From Streptomyces sp. 1331.2 (GTDB taxonomy: Bacteria; Actinomycetota; Actinomycetes; Streptomycetales; Streptomycetaceae), in the NCBI RefSeq assembly GCF_900199205.1, contig NZ_OBMJ01000001.1:4948501-5012500 (forward strand): 64,000 bases of DNA. Reading direction: 5' to 3'. Position numbers and translations under genes: made by a program. This document shows positions 17,270-24,504 of this stretch, one piece after another. Under the pieces are notes generated by a model, which worked only from the letters and a program-made list of their open reading frames with translations, was not told the DNA's origin and did not search any database. Position 1 is the stretch's first letter. Each line of letters opens with the position of its first letter.

Positions 17270-18430
17270 ATGACCGCGATCTCGCTCGGTATTCCGTCCC
17301 TGCCGCTCAAGCCGCTCGCCAAGCGTCGTTACTCCCGGCAGATCATGGTCGGCAACGTGCCGGTCGGCGGTGACGCGCCCGTCTCGGTGCAGTCGATGAC
17401 CACCACGGTGACTGCGGACATCAACGCCACCCTGCAGCAGATCGCGGAGCTCACCGCGTCCGGCTGCCAGATCGTCCGGGTCGCCTGCCCGTCGCAGGAC
17501 GACGCCGACGCGCTGCCGATCATCGCCAAGAAGTCGAAGATCCCGGTCATCGCGGACATCCACTTCCAGCCGAAGTACGTCTTCGCCGCGATCGACGCTG
17601 GCTGCGCGGCCGTGCGGGTGAACCCGGGCAACATCAAGGCCTTCGACGACAAGGTCGGCGAGATCGCCAAGGCCGCCAAGGACGCGGGCGTGCCGATCCG
17701 GATCGGCGTCAACGCCGGCTCGCTCGACAAGCGCCTGCTGGAGAAGTACGGCCGGGCCACCCCGGAGGCGCTGGTCGAGTCCGCGCTGTGGGAGTGCTCG
17801 CTGTTCGAGGAGCACGACTTCCGCGACATCAAGATCTCGGTCAAGCACAACGACCCGGTCGTGATGATCAACGCCTACCGCCAGCTCGCCGCCGCCTGCG
17901 ACTACCCGCTGCACCTCGGCGTGACCGAGGCCGGGCCGGCCTTCCAGGGCACCATCAAGTCGGCGGTCGCCTTCGGCGCGCTGCTGGCCGAGGGCATCGG
18001 CGACACCATCCGGGTCTCGCTCTCCGCCCCGCCGGCCGAGGAGATCAAGGTCGGCAACCAGATCCTCGAATCGCTCGGGCTGCGCGAGCGCGGCCTGGAG
18101 ATCGTCTCCTGCCCGTCCTGCGGCCGCGCCCAGGTCGACGTCTACAAGCTCGCCGAGGAGGTCACCGCCGGGCTGGAGGGCATGGAGGTGCCACTGCGGG
18201 TGGCCGTCATGGGCTGCGTCGTGAACGGCCCGGGCGAGGCCCGAGAGGCCGACCTGGGGGTCGCCTCCGGCAACGGCAAGGGCCAGATCTTCGTCAAGGG
18301 CGAGGTCATCAAGACCGTCCCCGAGTCGAAGATCGTCGAGACCCTGATCGAGGAGGCGCTCAAGCTCGCCGAGCAGATGCAGGCGGCGGGCGTCGAGGCG
18401 GGGGCGCCGACCGTCGTCGCGGGGGAGTGA
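17270..18430 (+). CDS. ispG: 4-hydroxy-3-methylbut-2-en-1-yl diphosphate synthase
   Basis: The 386-residue iron-sulfur enzyme of the MEP pathway reductively converts MEcPP to HMBPP. The three [4Fe-4S] cysteines are visible in CPSCGR and GCVVNGPGEA, and the TIM-barrel part opens with VQSMTTTVTADINATLQQI. The length fits the bacterial short form. The ATG at 17270 is chosen because the mature sequence MTAISLGIPSLPLKPL starts there; the preceding frame is shadow sequence. It follows rseP by 143 bases, so it may have its own promoter. A 13-bp hairpin with a TTCG tetraloop follows. Confidence 0.95.
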   Translation: MTAISLGIPSLPLKPLAKRRYSRQIMVGNVPVGGDAPVSVQSMTTTVTADINATLQQIAELTASGCQIVRVACPSQDDADALPIIAKKSKIPVIADIHFQPKYVFAAIDAGCAAVRVNPGNIKAFDDKVGEIAKAAKDAGVPIRIGVNAGSLDKRLLEKYGRATPEALVESALWECSLFEEHDFRDIKISVKHNDPVVMINAYRQLAAACDYPLHLGVTEAGPAFQGTIKSAVAFGALLAEGIGDTIRVSLSAPPAEEIKVGNQILESLGLRERGLEIVSCPSCGRAQVDVYKLAEEVTAGLEGMEVPLRVAVMGCVVNGPGEAREADLGVASGNGKGQIFVKGEVIKTVPESKIVETLIEEALKLAEQMQAAGVEAGAPTVVAGE

Positions 18431-18476
18431 AGCCCGCGTAGCCGGCGCGGGGAAGCCCGCGTGAAGATTTCCGGAA

Positions 18477-18506
18477 GCGGGGCCGTCCGTTCGCGGACGG
18501 CCCCGC
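18477..18506 (+). terminator. Terminator after ispG with TTCG tetraloop
   Basis: A perfect 13-bp stem (18477-18489 with 18494-18506) closes on TTCG, an especially stable RNA tetraloop. Just before it, GAAGCCCGCGT occurs twice (18429-18439 and 18452-18462, 23 bases apart), starting at the ispG stop. Confidence 0.85.
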
Positions 18507-18572
18507 GGCCGTAGCCGGGTGGGGCCACGGAGTAGGGTGCGGCCAGAGTCGTCTCAGTGAGGTGCTGTCTCG

Positions 18573-19466
18573 ATGCTCGATCGAGGTGTGATGCTCCCGA
18601 GCTCCTTCCAGGCCGCCCGGGCCCTGGCCACCACCCGCGTGCTGGAGCCGCCCGACCTCGCGGACGCCCTGGAGATCCTCCACCGCGACCCGGTCGCCAA
18701 CGCCTTCGTCGCCACCAGGGTCGAGGCCGTCGGGCTGGACCCGTGGCGGCTCGGCGGGGAGATCTGGGGCTGGTACGACGGGAACGGCGCGCTGGACGCC
18801 CTCTGCTACGCCGGGGCGAACCTCGTCCTGGTCGACGCCGGGCCGGAGGCGGTCGCGGCGTTCGCCGAGCGGGCCCGCCGCCAGGGGCGGCGCTGCTCCT
18901 CGATCGTCGGGCCGGCCGGGTCCACCGCCGCGTTCTGGGCGCTGCTGGAGCGGAGTTGGGGGCCGCCGCGCGAAGTCCGGGCACACCAGCCGCTGTTGGC
19001 CACCGCGGTGCCGTCGGCGGAGATCGCGCCGGATCCGCTGGTGCGGAGGGTGCGACGCAACGAGGTCGAGGCGCTGATGCCGGCCTGCGTGGCGATGTTC
19101 ACCGAGGAGGTCGGGGTGTCGCCGCTGGCCGGGGACGGAGGGCTCCTCTACCAGGCGCGGGTGGCCGAACTCGTCACCACCGGGCGTTCGTTCGCTCGGT
19201 TCGGGGAGGACGGGCAGGTCGTCTTCAAGGCGGAGATCGGGGCCGTGACGGAGGGCGCCTGTCAGATCCAGGGCGTCTGGGTGGCGCCGGAGCACCGGGG
19301 GCAGGGGCTGTCCGAGACGGGGATGGCGGCGGTCCTGGACATCGCGCTGCGGGAGGTGGCGCCGGTGGTGTCGCTCTACGTCAACGACTACAACCTGCGG
19401 GCCAGGGCGGCGTATCGGCGGGTGGGGTTCCGGGAGGTCGGGGCGTTCATGAGCGTTCTGTTCTGA
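18573..19466 (+). CDS. GNAT acetyltransferase with N-terminal DUF4081 domain
   Basis: The 297-residue protein has two parts. Residues about 20-130 look like the DUF4081 region found with GNAT domains (LEILHRDPVANAFVATR, then a WGWYDGNG segment). Residues about 160-297 form a GNAT fold with the acetyl-CoA loop VAPEHRGQGLSETG and a C-terminal YVNDYNLRARAAYRRVGF strand-helix unit typical of the family. The acetyl acceptor is unknown. The ATG at 18573 has GAGG about ten bases upstream; ATG 18591, with a closer GAGG, is the alternative. It lies after the ispG terminator, in a conserved neighbourhood. Confidence 0.8.
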   Translation: MLDRGVMLPSSFQAARALATTRVLEPPDLADALEILHRDPVANAFVATRVEAVGLDPWRLGGEIWGWYDGNGALDALCYAGANLVLVDAGPEAVAAFAERARRQGRRCSSIVGPAGSTAAFWALLERSWGPPREVRAHQPLLATAVPSAEIAPDPLVRRVRRNEVEALMPACVAMFTEEVGVSPLAGDGGLLYQARVAELVTTGRSFARFGEDGQVVFKAEIGAVTEGACQIQGVWVAPEHRGQGLSETGMAAVLDIALREVAPVVSLYVNDYNLRARAAYRRVGFREVGAFMSVLF

Positions 19467-19558
19467 GGGGTCGGTTCGGGGGGCGGTGCGGGAGCCGGTT
19501 CGGGGGCTGTTCCGATCTTCGGCCGCGGTGAACGGCCGCTGGTAGTAACGTCCGGAGC

Positions 19559-20110
19559 ATGGATCAGCTGACCGGGGTGACGATCGGGGCCATCGACCTT
19601 GCGGCCTGGGCGCCGCAGGCGCTGGAGGTCCAGGCGGTGGCGTTCGGGCTCACGCCCGAGGAGGTCGCGGTACGGCTGCACATCGTGGGGCGGCACGCCC
19701 GGCAGCCGGGGGTGATCGCGCTCGGGGCGATGAGCGGGGAGCGGCTGGTCGGGTTCGGGTACGGGATGCCCAACCAGCGGGAGCACTGGTGGAGCACGGT
19801 GATCGAGCCGTACCTGACCGCGCGGGGGCACGAGGACTGGCTGGACGGGGTGTTCGCCATCACCGAGCTGCACGTGTTGCCGGAGTTCCAGGGGCAGGGG
19901 GTCGGTTCGCGGATCATCCGGACGCTGTGCGAGCGGTCGGGGCTGGACCGGAGCATCCTCTCGGCGATCGACGCGGAGACGCCGGCGCGGCGGTTGTACC
20001 GGGGGTTGGGGTACCAGGACCTGGCGCGGGCGGTGCGGTTTCCGGCGACGGATCGGCTGTATGCGGTGATGGGGGCTCGGTTGCCCTTGCGGGGGGCTCA
20101 GGGCGCCTAG
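19559..20110 (+). CDS. GNAT family acetyltransferase
   Basis: This 183-residue protein is a single GNAT domain. ITELHVLPEFQGQGVGSRIIRTL carries the strand-4/loop that binds acetyl-CoA (Q-G-Q-G-V-G), and RRLYRGLGYQDL is the usual C-terminal strand. A GGAG sits just upstream of ATG 19559. It is convergent with the phosphotransferase gene, only 21 bases apart. The substrate is unknown. In other streptomycetes prolyl-tRNA synthetase is, from memory, found in this neighbourhood; it is not here. Confidence 0.8.
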   Translation: MDQLTGVTIGAIDLAAWAPQALEVQAVAFGLTPEEVAVRLHIVGRHARQPGVIALGAMSGERLVGFGYGMPNQREHWWSTVIEPYLTARGHEDWLDGVFAITELHVLPEFQGQGVGSRIIRTLCERSGLDRSILSAIDAETPARRLYRGLGYQDLARAVRFPATDRLYAVMGARLPLRGAQGA

Positions 20111-20131
20111 GGGGTCAGGCGGCGGGGGTTT

Positions 20132-21064
20132 TCAGAGGGAGCCGGCGAGTTCGAGGTGGAGTTCGGCGTCTTGGTGGCGGCCTGCGGTGAGGGCGCGGAG
20201 GGCCAGGTCGACGGCTCGGAAGAGGGTCCAGCCGCGTAGGCGGTCCCGGTCGACGTCGAGGGCGTCGGAGAGCTGGTGGAGCCGCCGGCGGAGGGCGGCG
20301 GGGACGCCGGGGGAGCCGAGCAGGGTGTCGGCGCGGTCCAGGGCGAGGCGGGCCAGGTCGTAGGCGCGCTCGCCGGCGACGGGGCGAGGGTCGATGGCCA
20401 GCCAGGGGGCGCGGTCGGCAGCGAGGACGTTGCCGTGGTGGAAGTCGCCGTGGAGGAGGAAGTTCTCGGCGGCGGAGCCGGCGGAGCCGACGAGGGCGCG
20501 GGCGGTGTCCAGGGCTTCGGCGATCAGGGGACCGGCTTCGGTGGCGGCAGGGTGGGCACCGTGCTCCTGGAGGCGGGCTTCGGTGGTGGCGAGCTGCTGG
20601 GCGAGGGTGGGGAAGGGGTGGTCCTCGGGGAGCTCCACCCAGAGGCGGTGCAGCAGGCTGGTCGCCTCCAGCATGGCCTTGGACTCGGCGAGGGAACGGA
20701 GCGGGATCTCGCCGTGCAGACGCTCCAGGAGCAGGACTCCCTCGGCCGGGTCGGCGGCGAGGAGGAGGACGGCGCCGCGGCCGGCCCAGTGGGTGAGGGC
20801 GGCGTGCTCGTGGGTGGTCTCGGGGGTGAGCAGGCCGGCCTTGAGGACGGCGGGGGACAGGTCGTCGCGGTGGACGTACGCGATCAGGCTGAGGCTGCCG
20901 CCGGGGTCGAGGACGCGTTCCAGGGTGAGGTCCCAGGCGGCGAGGTGGGCGGCGGCTCTGGCGGGGAGGGTGGACAGCCATTGGCGGCCGCCCTCGCCGT
21001 GGGTGGCGGTGACGGTTTCCGTCAGCCAGGTGGGGACGGGGAGGGGGGGTGTGGGGGCCGACAT
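20132..21064 (-). CDS. Aminoglycoside/hydroxyurea phosphotransferase-like kinase
   Basis: The 310-residue protein resembles the APH(6)/hydroxyurea-phosphotransferase group. The catalytic loop LHGDFHHGNVL (about residues 203-213) contains the Asp and Asn of the protein-kinase-like fold, and LAIDPRP replaces the usual metal-binding DP segment. The N-terminal lobe is weaker, with AVLKAG containing the likely ATP-binding Lys. Streptomycetes carry many such kinases, some for self-resistance and others of unknown use; no antibiotic cluster is in view, so resistance is not implied. It starts 64 bases downstream of the broken DUF4439 gene, and its frame is open upstream into that gene. Confidence 0.78.
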   Translation of the reverse strand: MSAPTPPLPVPTWLTETVTATHGEGGRQWLSTLPARAAAHLAAWDLTLERVLDPGGSLSLIAYVHRDDLSPAVLKAGLLTPETTHEHAALTHWAGRGAVLLLAADPAEGVLLLERLHGEIPLRSLAESKAMLEATSLLHRLWVELPEDHPFPTLAQQLATTEARLQEHGAHPAATEAGPLIAEALDTARALVGSAGSAAENFLLHGDFHHGNVLAADRAPWLAIDPRPVAGERAYDLARLALDRADTLLGSPGVPAALRRRLHQLSDALDVDRDRLRGWTLFRAVDLALRALTAGRHQDAELHLELAGSL

Positions 21065-21128
21065 GGGTCCATTGTCGGGGGCGGGGGTGTTGCGGGCGCG
21101 CGGTCTTTGGTCTGCGCGCCCGTTGGGG

Positions 21129-22023
21129 TCAGGGGGCGGGGTCGGGGATTCCGGGGAAGGGGGTGTCGGGGGCGCCCCAGTGGTGGGCGCGGAGGGTGCA
21201 GTCGCGGAGGGCGGTGGCGGCGGGGAGGCGGTGGGGGTGGTGACGGCGGCGACCAGGTCGGCGTAGACGGTGGTGAGGCGGGATTCCAGGTGGGCGGCGA
21301 GTCTGGTGGCGTCGGTGGGGGTGGTGACGGGGAAGGGCAGTTGGTAGCCGCCGGCGGCGGGGGTGGGGGTGGCGCCGAGGGAGGTGAGGAGGCGTTGCCA
21401 GGCGTCGCGTTGGGCCTGGTGGGCAGCGTGGGCGGTGCGGGCGTCGGTGCGTTGTTGGTCGTCGGGGAGGCGGGCGCCGACGATGCCGTAGCCGTAGATG
21501 GTGGCGTGTTCTGCGGTGAGGGCGTTCTGGAGGGCGGTGACGGCTGTGGGGGTGGGGGTGGTGGTGCTGCCGGTGGGTTGGGTGGTGGTCGGTGGGGTGG
21601 GGTCGCCGAGGGTGGTGGCGTGGAGGGCGTGGGCGGCGGCGATCGAGGCGAGCAGGCGGGCGAGGGGTGGGCTCGCGGTGTCGAGGTCGGCGAGGTGGGA
21701 GGCGGCGGTCTGCCGTTCCAGGGCGGCCAGACTGGTGGGGGCGGGCGACGCGGGGGTGCCGGGGTCGCGGTGGGGGGCAGGCCTTCGGCGAGGGCCGCGC
21801 GGTGGCGGGCGGTCTCGGCGCGGAGGGCGGCGGGGGCCGGCGGCAGGGTGTCGTAGCCGGCGAGCAGGGTGTCGGTGGCGGCGATCGCGCGGAGGCGGAC
21901 GGGGTCGTCCGGGTCGGGGCGGGGGCCGGTGGTGCCCGGGGTGGCGCCGGGGTGGCCGGTGGTGCAGGCGGTCAGGGTGAACAGTCCGAGGGCCAGGAAG
22001 GTCCGTCGGCTGGGCGGCTGCAT
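21129..22023 (-). pseudogene. DUF4439 lipoprotein gene interrupted by two frameshifts
   Basis: Reading from ATG 22023 (GGAG eight bases upstream) gives a lipoprotein signal: a twin Arg (SRRTFLALG), a hydrophobic stretch and a lipobox LTAC. The frame then turns into Pro/Arg nonsense. Two single-base shifts restore a good protein. After a run of six G at 21772-21777 the next frame gives SLAALERQTAASHLADLD and a ferritin-like helical domain (NALTAEHATIYGYG, QRDAWQRLL). After four G at 21222-21225 the third frame gives ALRDCTLRAHHWGAPDTPFP and a stop at 21129-21131. Both shifts equal one missing base in a G run, so either the gene is inactive or the sequence has two errors. The original frame stays open to 21022 without being coding. 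Confidence 0.75.
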
Positions 22024-22121
22024 CGGGGTCACTCCGGGGCGTGTACGGGAGGACGGCCTCCCCGCCTGCCCTCGTTGGCGTGAATGATTACAGAATCCTC
22101 ACGTACGGCAGGTGTGAGCTT

Positions 22122-22145
22122 GCTCGCAGTGGGTGGTGTGCGAGC
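22122..22145. other. Hairpin in the gap between the DUF4439 gene and rimP
   Basis: GCTCGCA (22122-22128) pairs perfectly with TGCGAGC (22139-22145). The 259-base divergent gap 22024-22282 must hold the rimP-nusA operon promoter, but I find no convincing -35/-10 pair. This element may be an operator or a leader hairpin. Confidence 0.4.
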
Positions 22146-22282
22146 GGCCGGGGGTGGTCCGGAATCGGTGGTTGGGGTCTTCACCGGATAGGCTTTGGGC
22201 CGAGCTGCCGTGACCCGGTGTGGCGCCGAGGGCGCGCGGCGACCTTCTGACAACAGCAGACGCGGCCGAGGAGTCCACCCGG

Positions 22283-22819
22283 ATGAGCACCACCCACACC
22301 GACCGGCTGCGCGAGTTGCTGGAGCCGCTGGCCGCGCAGGCCGGACTGGACCTCGAAGACGTCCGGGTCACCAAGGCGGGCAGCCGCCGGCAGGTGCAGA
22401 TCGACGTCGACACCGACGGCGGCGTGGACATGGACGCCATCGCCGAGTTCAGCCGGGTGGTCGGTGAGGCCCTGGACGGGTCGGACCTGATGGGGGACGA
22501 GCCCTACCTGCTAGAGGTCGGCTCGCCGGGTGCGGAGCGTCCGCTGGTCCAGCCGAGGCACTGGCAGCGCGCGGAGGGTCGGCTGGCCAAGATCCACCTG
22601 GCGGACGGCGGGGAGATCGTCGCCCGGGTGCTGGAGGCCGACGAGGACGGCGCACTGGTCGAGGTGCAGCCGGTGAAGGGGCGTGGCCGCCCGAAGGAGC
22701 GCCGTCTGGCGTACGCGGAGGTGGCCCGGGCGCGCGTCCAGGTCGAGTTCAACCGCAAGGACGACGAGCTCCTGGACGAGGCCGCGGACTTCGACGAGGG
22801 GGACGACGGCACCGAGTGA
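22283..22819 (+). CDS. rimP: Ribosome maturation factor RimP
   Basis: The 178-residue protein is the RimP (YhbC) factor needed for 30S subunit assembly. Visible hallmarks are LRELLEPLAAQAGLDLEDV at the start, VQIDVDTDGGVDMDAIAEFSR in the N-terminal domain and YLLEVGSPGAERPL at the domain junction. An acidic tail (DEAADFDEGDDG) ends the protein, as in other actinobacteria. The ATG at 22283 has GAGGAG ten bases upstream. It heads the rimP-nusA-ylxR-infB operon; nusA starts 54 bases after its stop. Confidence 0.93.
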   Translation: MSTTHTDRLRELLEPLAAQAGLDLEDVRVTKAGSRRQVQIDVDTDGGVDMDAIAEFSRVVGEALDGSDLMGDEPYLLEVGSPGAERPLVQPRHWQRAEGRLAKIHLADGGEIVARVLEADEDGALVEVQPVKGRGRPKERRLAYAEVARARVQVEFNRKDDELLDEAADFDEGDDGTE

Positions 22820-22873
22820 CCTCGGTTGCCGTACGACCATGACGAACGTGACGAAAGACGAGGAGGCGTAGCC

Positions 22874-23878
22874 GTGGACATCGACATGAGTGCCCTGCGC
22901 ACGCTGGTCAACGAGAAGAACATCCCCTTCGACCTGCTGGTCGAGTCCATCGAGTCCGCCCTCCTCACCGCGTACCACCGCACCGAGGGCTCGCGCCGTC
23001 GCGCCCGGGTGCACCTGGACCGCAAGAGCGGCCACGTCACCGTGTGGGCGATGGAGGACCCGACGGAGCTGGAGGAGGGTGTCGAGCCGAAGGAGTTCGA
23101 CGACACCCCGAACGGCTTCGGCCGGATCGCGTCCAGCATCGGCATCCAGGTGATGATGCAGCGCCTGCGCGACGCCGCCGACGACCAGACCTTCGGCGAG
23201 TACGCGGGCAAGGAGGGCGACATCGTCACCGGTGTCGTCCAGCAGGGCAACGACCCGAAGAACGTGCTGGTCGACATCGGCAAGCTGGAGGCCATCCTGC
23301 CGCCGCAGGAGCAGGTCCCGGGCGAGGACTACCGGCACGGCACCCGGCTGAAGTGCTACGTGGTGGCGGTGCGCCGCGGTGTCCGCGGGGCCTCGGTGAC
23401 GCTGTCGCGCACGCACCCCAGCCTGGTGAAGAAGCTCTTCGCGCTGGAGGTCCCGGAGATCGCGGACGGCAGCGTGGAGATCGCCGCCATCGCCCGTGAG
23501 GCCGGCCACCGCACCAAGATCGCGGTGTGGTCGCGCCGTGCCGGGCTGAACGCCAAGGGTGCCTGCATCGGCCCGATGGGCGCCCGGGTGCGCGCGGTGA
23601 TGGGCGAGCTGCACGGCGAGAAGATCGACATCGTGGACTGGTCGGAGGACCCCCGCGAGATGGTCGCCGCCGCGCTGTCCCCCGCGCGGGTGACCAGCGT
23701 CGAGATCGTGGATGCCGCCCAGCGCTCCGCCCGGGTGATCGTGCCGGACTACCAGCTCTCGCTGGCGATCGGCAAGGAGGGGCAGAACGCCCGCCTGGCC
23801 GCCCGGCTGACCGGGTGGCGGATCGACATCCGGCCCGACACCGAGGGTCAGCCGGAGGACGCTGACCGCCCCCAGTAA
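22874..23878 (+). CDS. nusA: Transcription termination/antitermination factor NusA
   Basis: The 334-residue product has the NusA N-terminal RNA-polymerase-binding domain (residues 1 to about 125, with SIESALLTAYHR), an S1 domain (GDIVTGVVQQG, then VDIGKLEAILP) and two KH domains (GACIGPMGARVRAVM; SLAIGKEGQNARLAARLTGW). Like other actinobacterial forms it lacks the C-terminal acidic repeats of the E. coli protein. The GTG at 22874 is chosen for the GGAGG at 22862-22866; ATG 22886 is a weaker alternative. NusA modulates pausing, termination and rRNA antitermination. Confidence 0.95.
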   Translation: MDIDMSALRTLVNEKNIPFDLLVESIESALLTAYHRTEGSRRRARVHLDRKSGHVTVWAMEDPTELEEGVEPKEFDDTPNGFGRIASSIGIQVMMQRLRDAADDQTFGEYAGKEGDIVTGVVQQGNDPKNVLVDIGKLEAILPPQEQVPGEDYRHGTRLKCYVVAVRRGVRGASVTLSRTHPSLVKKLFALEVPEIADGSVEIAAIAREAGHRTKIAVWSRRAGLNAKGACIGPMGARVRAVMGELHGEKIDIVDWSEDPREMVAAALSPARVTSVEIVDAAQRSARVIVPDYQLSLAIGKEGQNARLAARLTGWRIDIRPDTEGQPEDADRPQ

Positions 23879-23981
23879 GAAAAATGGGTGGCGGCCGACC
23901 GGTGATCGGTGTTGTCGTAGCCGTCCCGACGGGTCCCCCGGGATCCGTGGGGCGGCGCCATGTCGCTTCGGAGGGGTAGAC

Positions 23982-24275
23982 TTGCCTTCGTCTGGCCGGA
24001 CGCACGTCCGAGCACGCCCGGAACGCACCTGCGTGGGCTGCCGCAAGCGCGCGGCCAAGCACCAGCTGTTGCGTGTCACGGCGGTCGAGGGCGAGTGCGT
24101 CCCCGATCCCCGTGGCGCACTGCCGGGCCGGGGCGCTCACCTGCACCCCGATCCGGCCTGCCTCGACCTCGCGGTCCGCCGTCGGGCGTTTCCCCGGGCC
24201 TTCCGGCTCCAGGGCACGCTCGACACGGAGCGGCTCCGCGAGTTCATCGGGGAGCGGGCAGGCGGGGCCTCGTAG
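23982..24275 (+). CDS. ylxR: YlxR family RNA-binding protein
   Basis: The 97-residue protein belongs to the YlxR/DUF448 family, always found between nusA and infB. The family signature is RTCVGCRKR near the N-terminus, followed by basic strands (LLRVTAVEG, GRGAHLHPDPACLDLAVRRRAFPRAF). The start is an unusual TTG at 23982, supported by GGAGGGG at 23970-23976; no ATG or GTG is available in that position. Its role in RNA binding is inferred from its fold. It is followed by a 229-base spacer before infB that holds tandem repeats and micro-ORFs. Confidence 0.9.
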   Translation: MPSSGRTHVRARPERTCVGCRKRAAKHQLLRVTAVEGECVPDPRGALPGRGAHLHPDPACLDLAVRRRAFPRAFRLQGTLDTERLREFIGERAGGAS

Positions 24276-24402
24276 TCGGGCCGCCTCCCGCGACGGCCGC
24301 CGCTCCACGCGGCGGAGAACCACCGCAACAAGCACAGCGCTCGGGCAGCCGCGCGCCGTGCACCAGTCAGGTACCTCGCGATGTGGAAGTAGGTCGAGAT
24401 TG

Positions 24403-24458
24403 CGATGAGCACTCGATGAGTACGCGATGAGTACGCGATGGGTACGCCCATGAAGTAG
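24403..24458 (+). repeat. Four 11-bp tandem repeats forming a chain of overlapping micro-ORFs before infB
   Basis: The unit CGATGAGTACG occurs four times (24403-24413, 24414-24424, 24425-24435, 24436-24446) with a few changes. Each unit contains ATG. The ATGs at 24405, 24416, 24427 and 24450 open frames encoding MSTR, MSTR, MSTRWVRP and MK. Each of the first three ends with a TGA that overlaps the next ATG as ATGA, and the last ends with TAG at 24456-24458. This layout would allow termination-reinitiation along the leader. No strong ribosome-binding site precedes the first ATG. Confidence 0.7.
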
Positions 24459-24462
24459 CGAC

Positions 24463-24488
24463 AGTCCGGCGGACGAGACCCCCGGACT
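24463..24488 (+). promoter_or_regulatory. Hairpin just upstream of the infB ribosome-binding site
   Basis: AGTCCGG (24463-24469) pairs perfectly with CCGGACT (24482-24488). It lies five bases after the micro-ORF chain and eight bases before AGGAG (24496-24500), where it could affect infB initiation. Confidence 0.5.
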
Positions 24489-24504
24489 CATAGACAGGAG
24501 TGAA

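Noticed and set aside
20132..21064. Reading the phosphotransferase-like gene as an antibiotic resistance determinant
   Set aside because: No biosynthetic cluster is present and such kinases are common in streptomycete chromosomes with unknown roles.
21022..21770. Continuous minus-strand frame through the DUF4439 gene
   Set aside because: It gives a Pro/Ser/Thr-only sequence, while other frames give a structured domain; it is an open shadow of GC-rich DNA.
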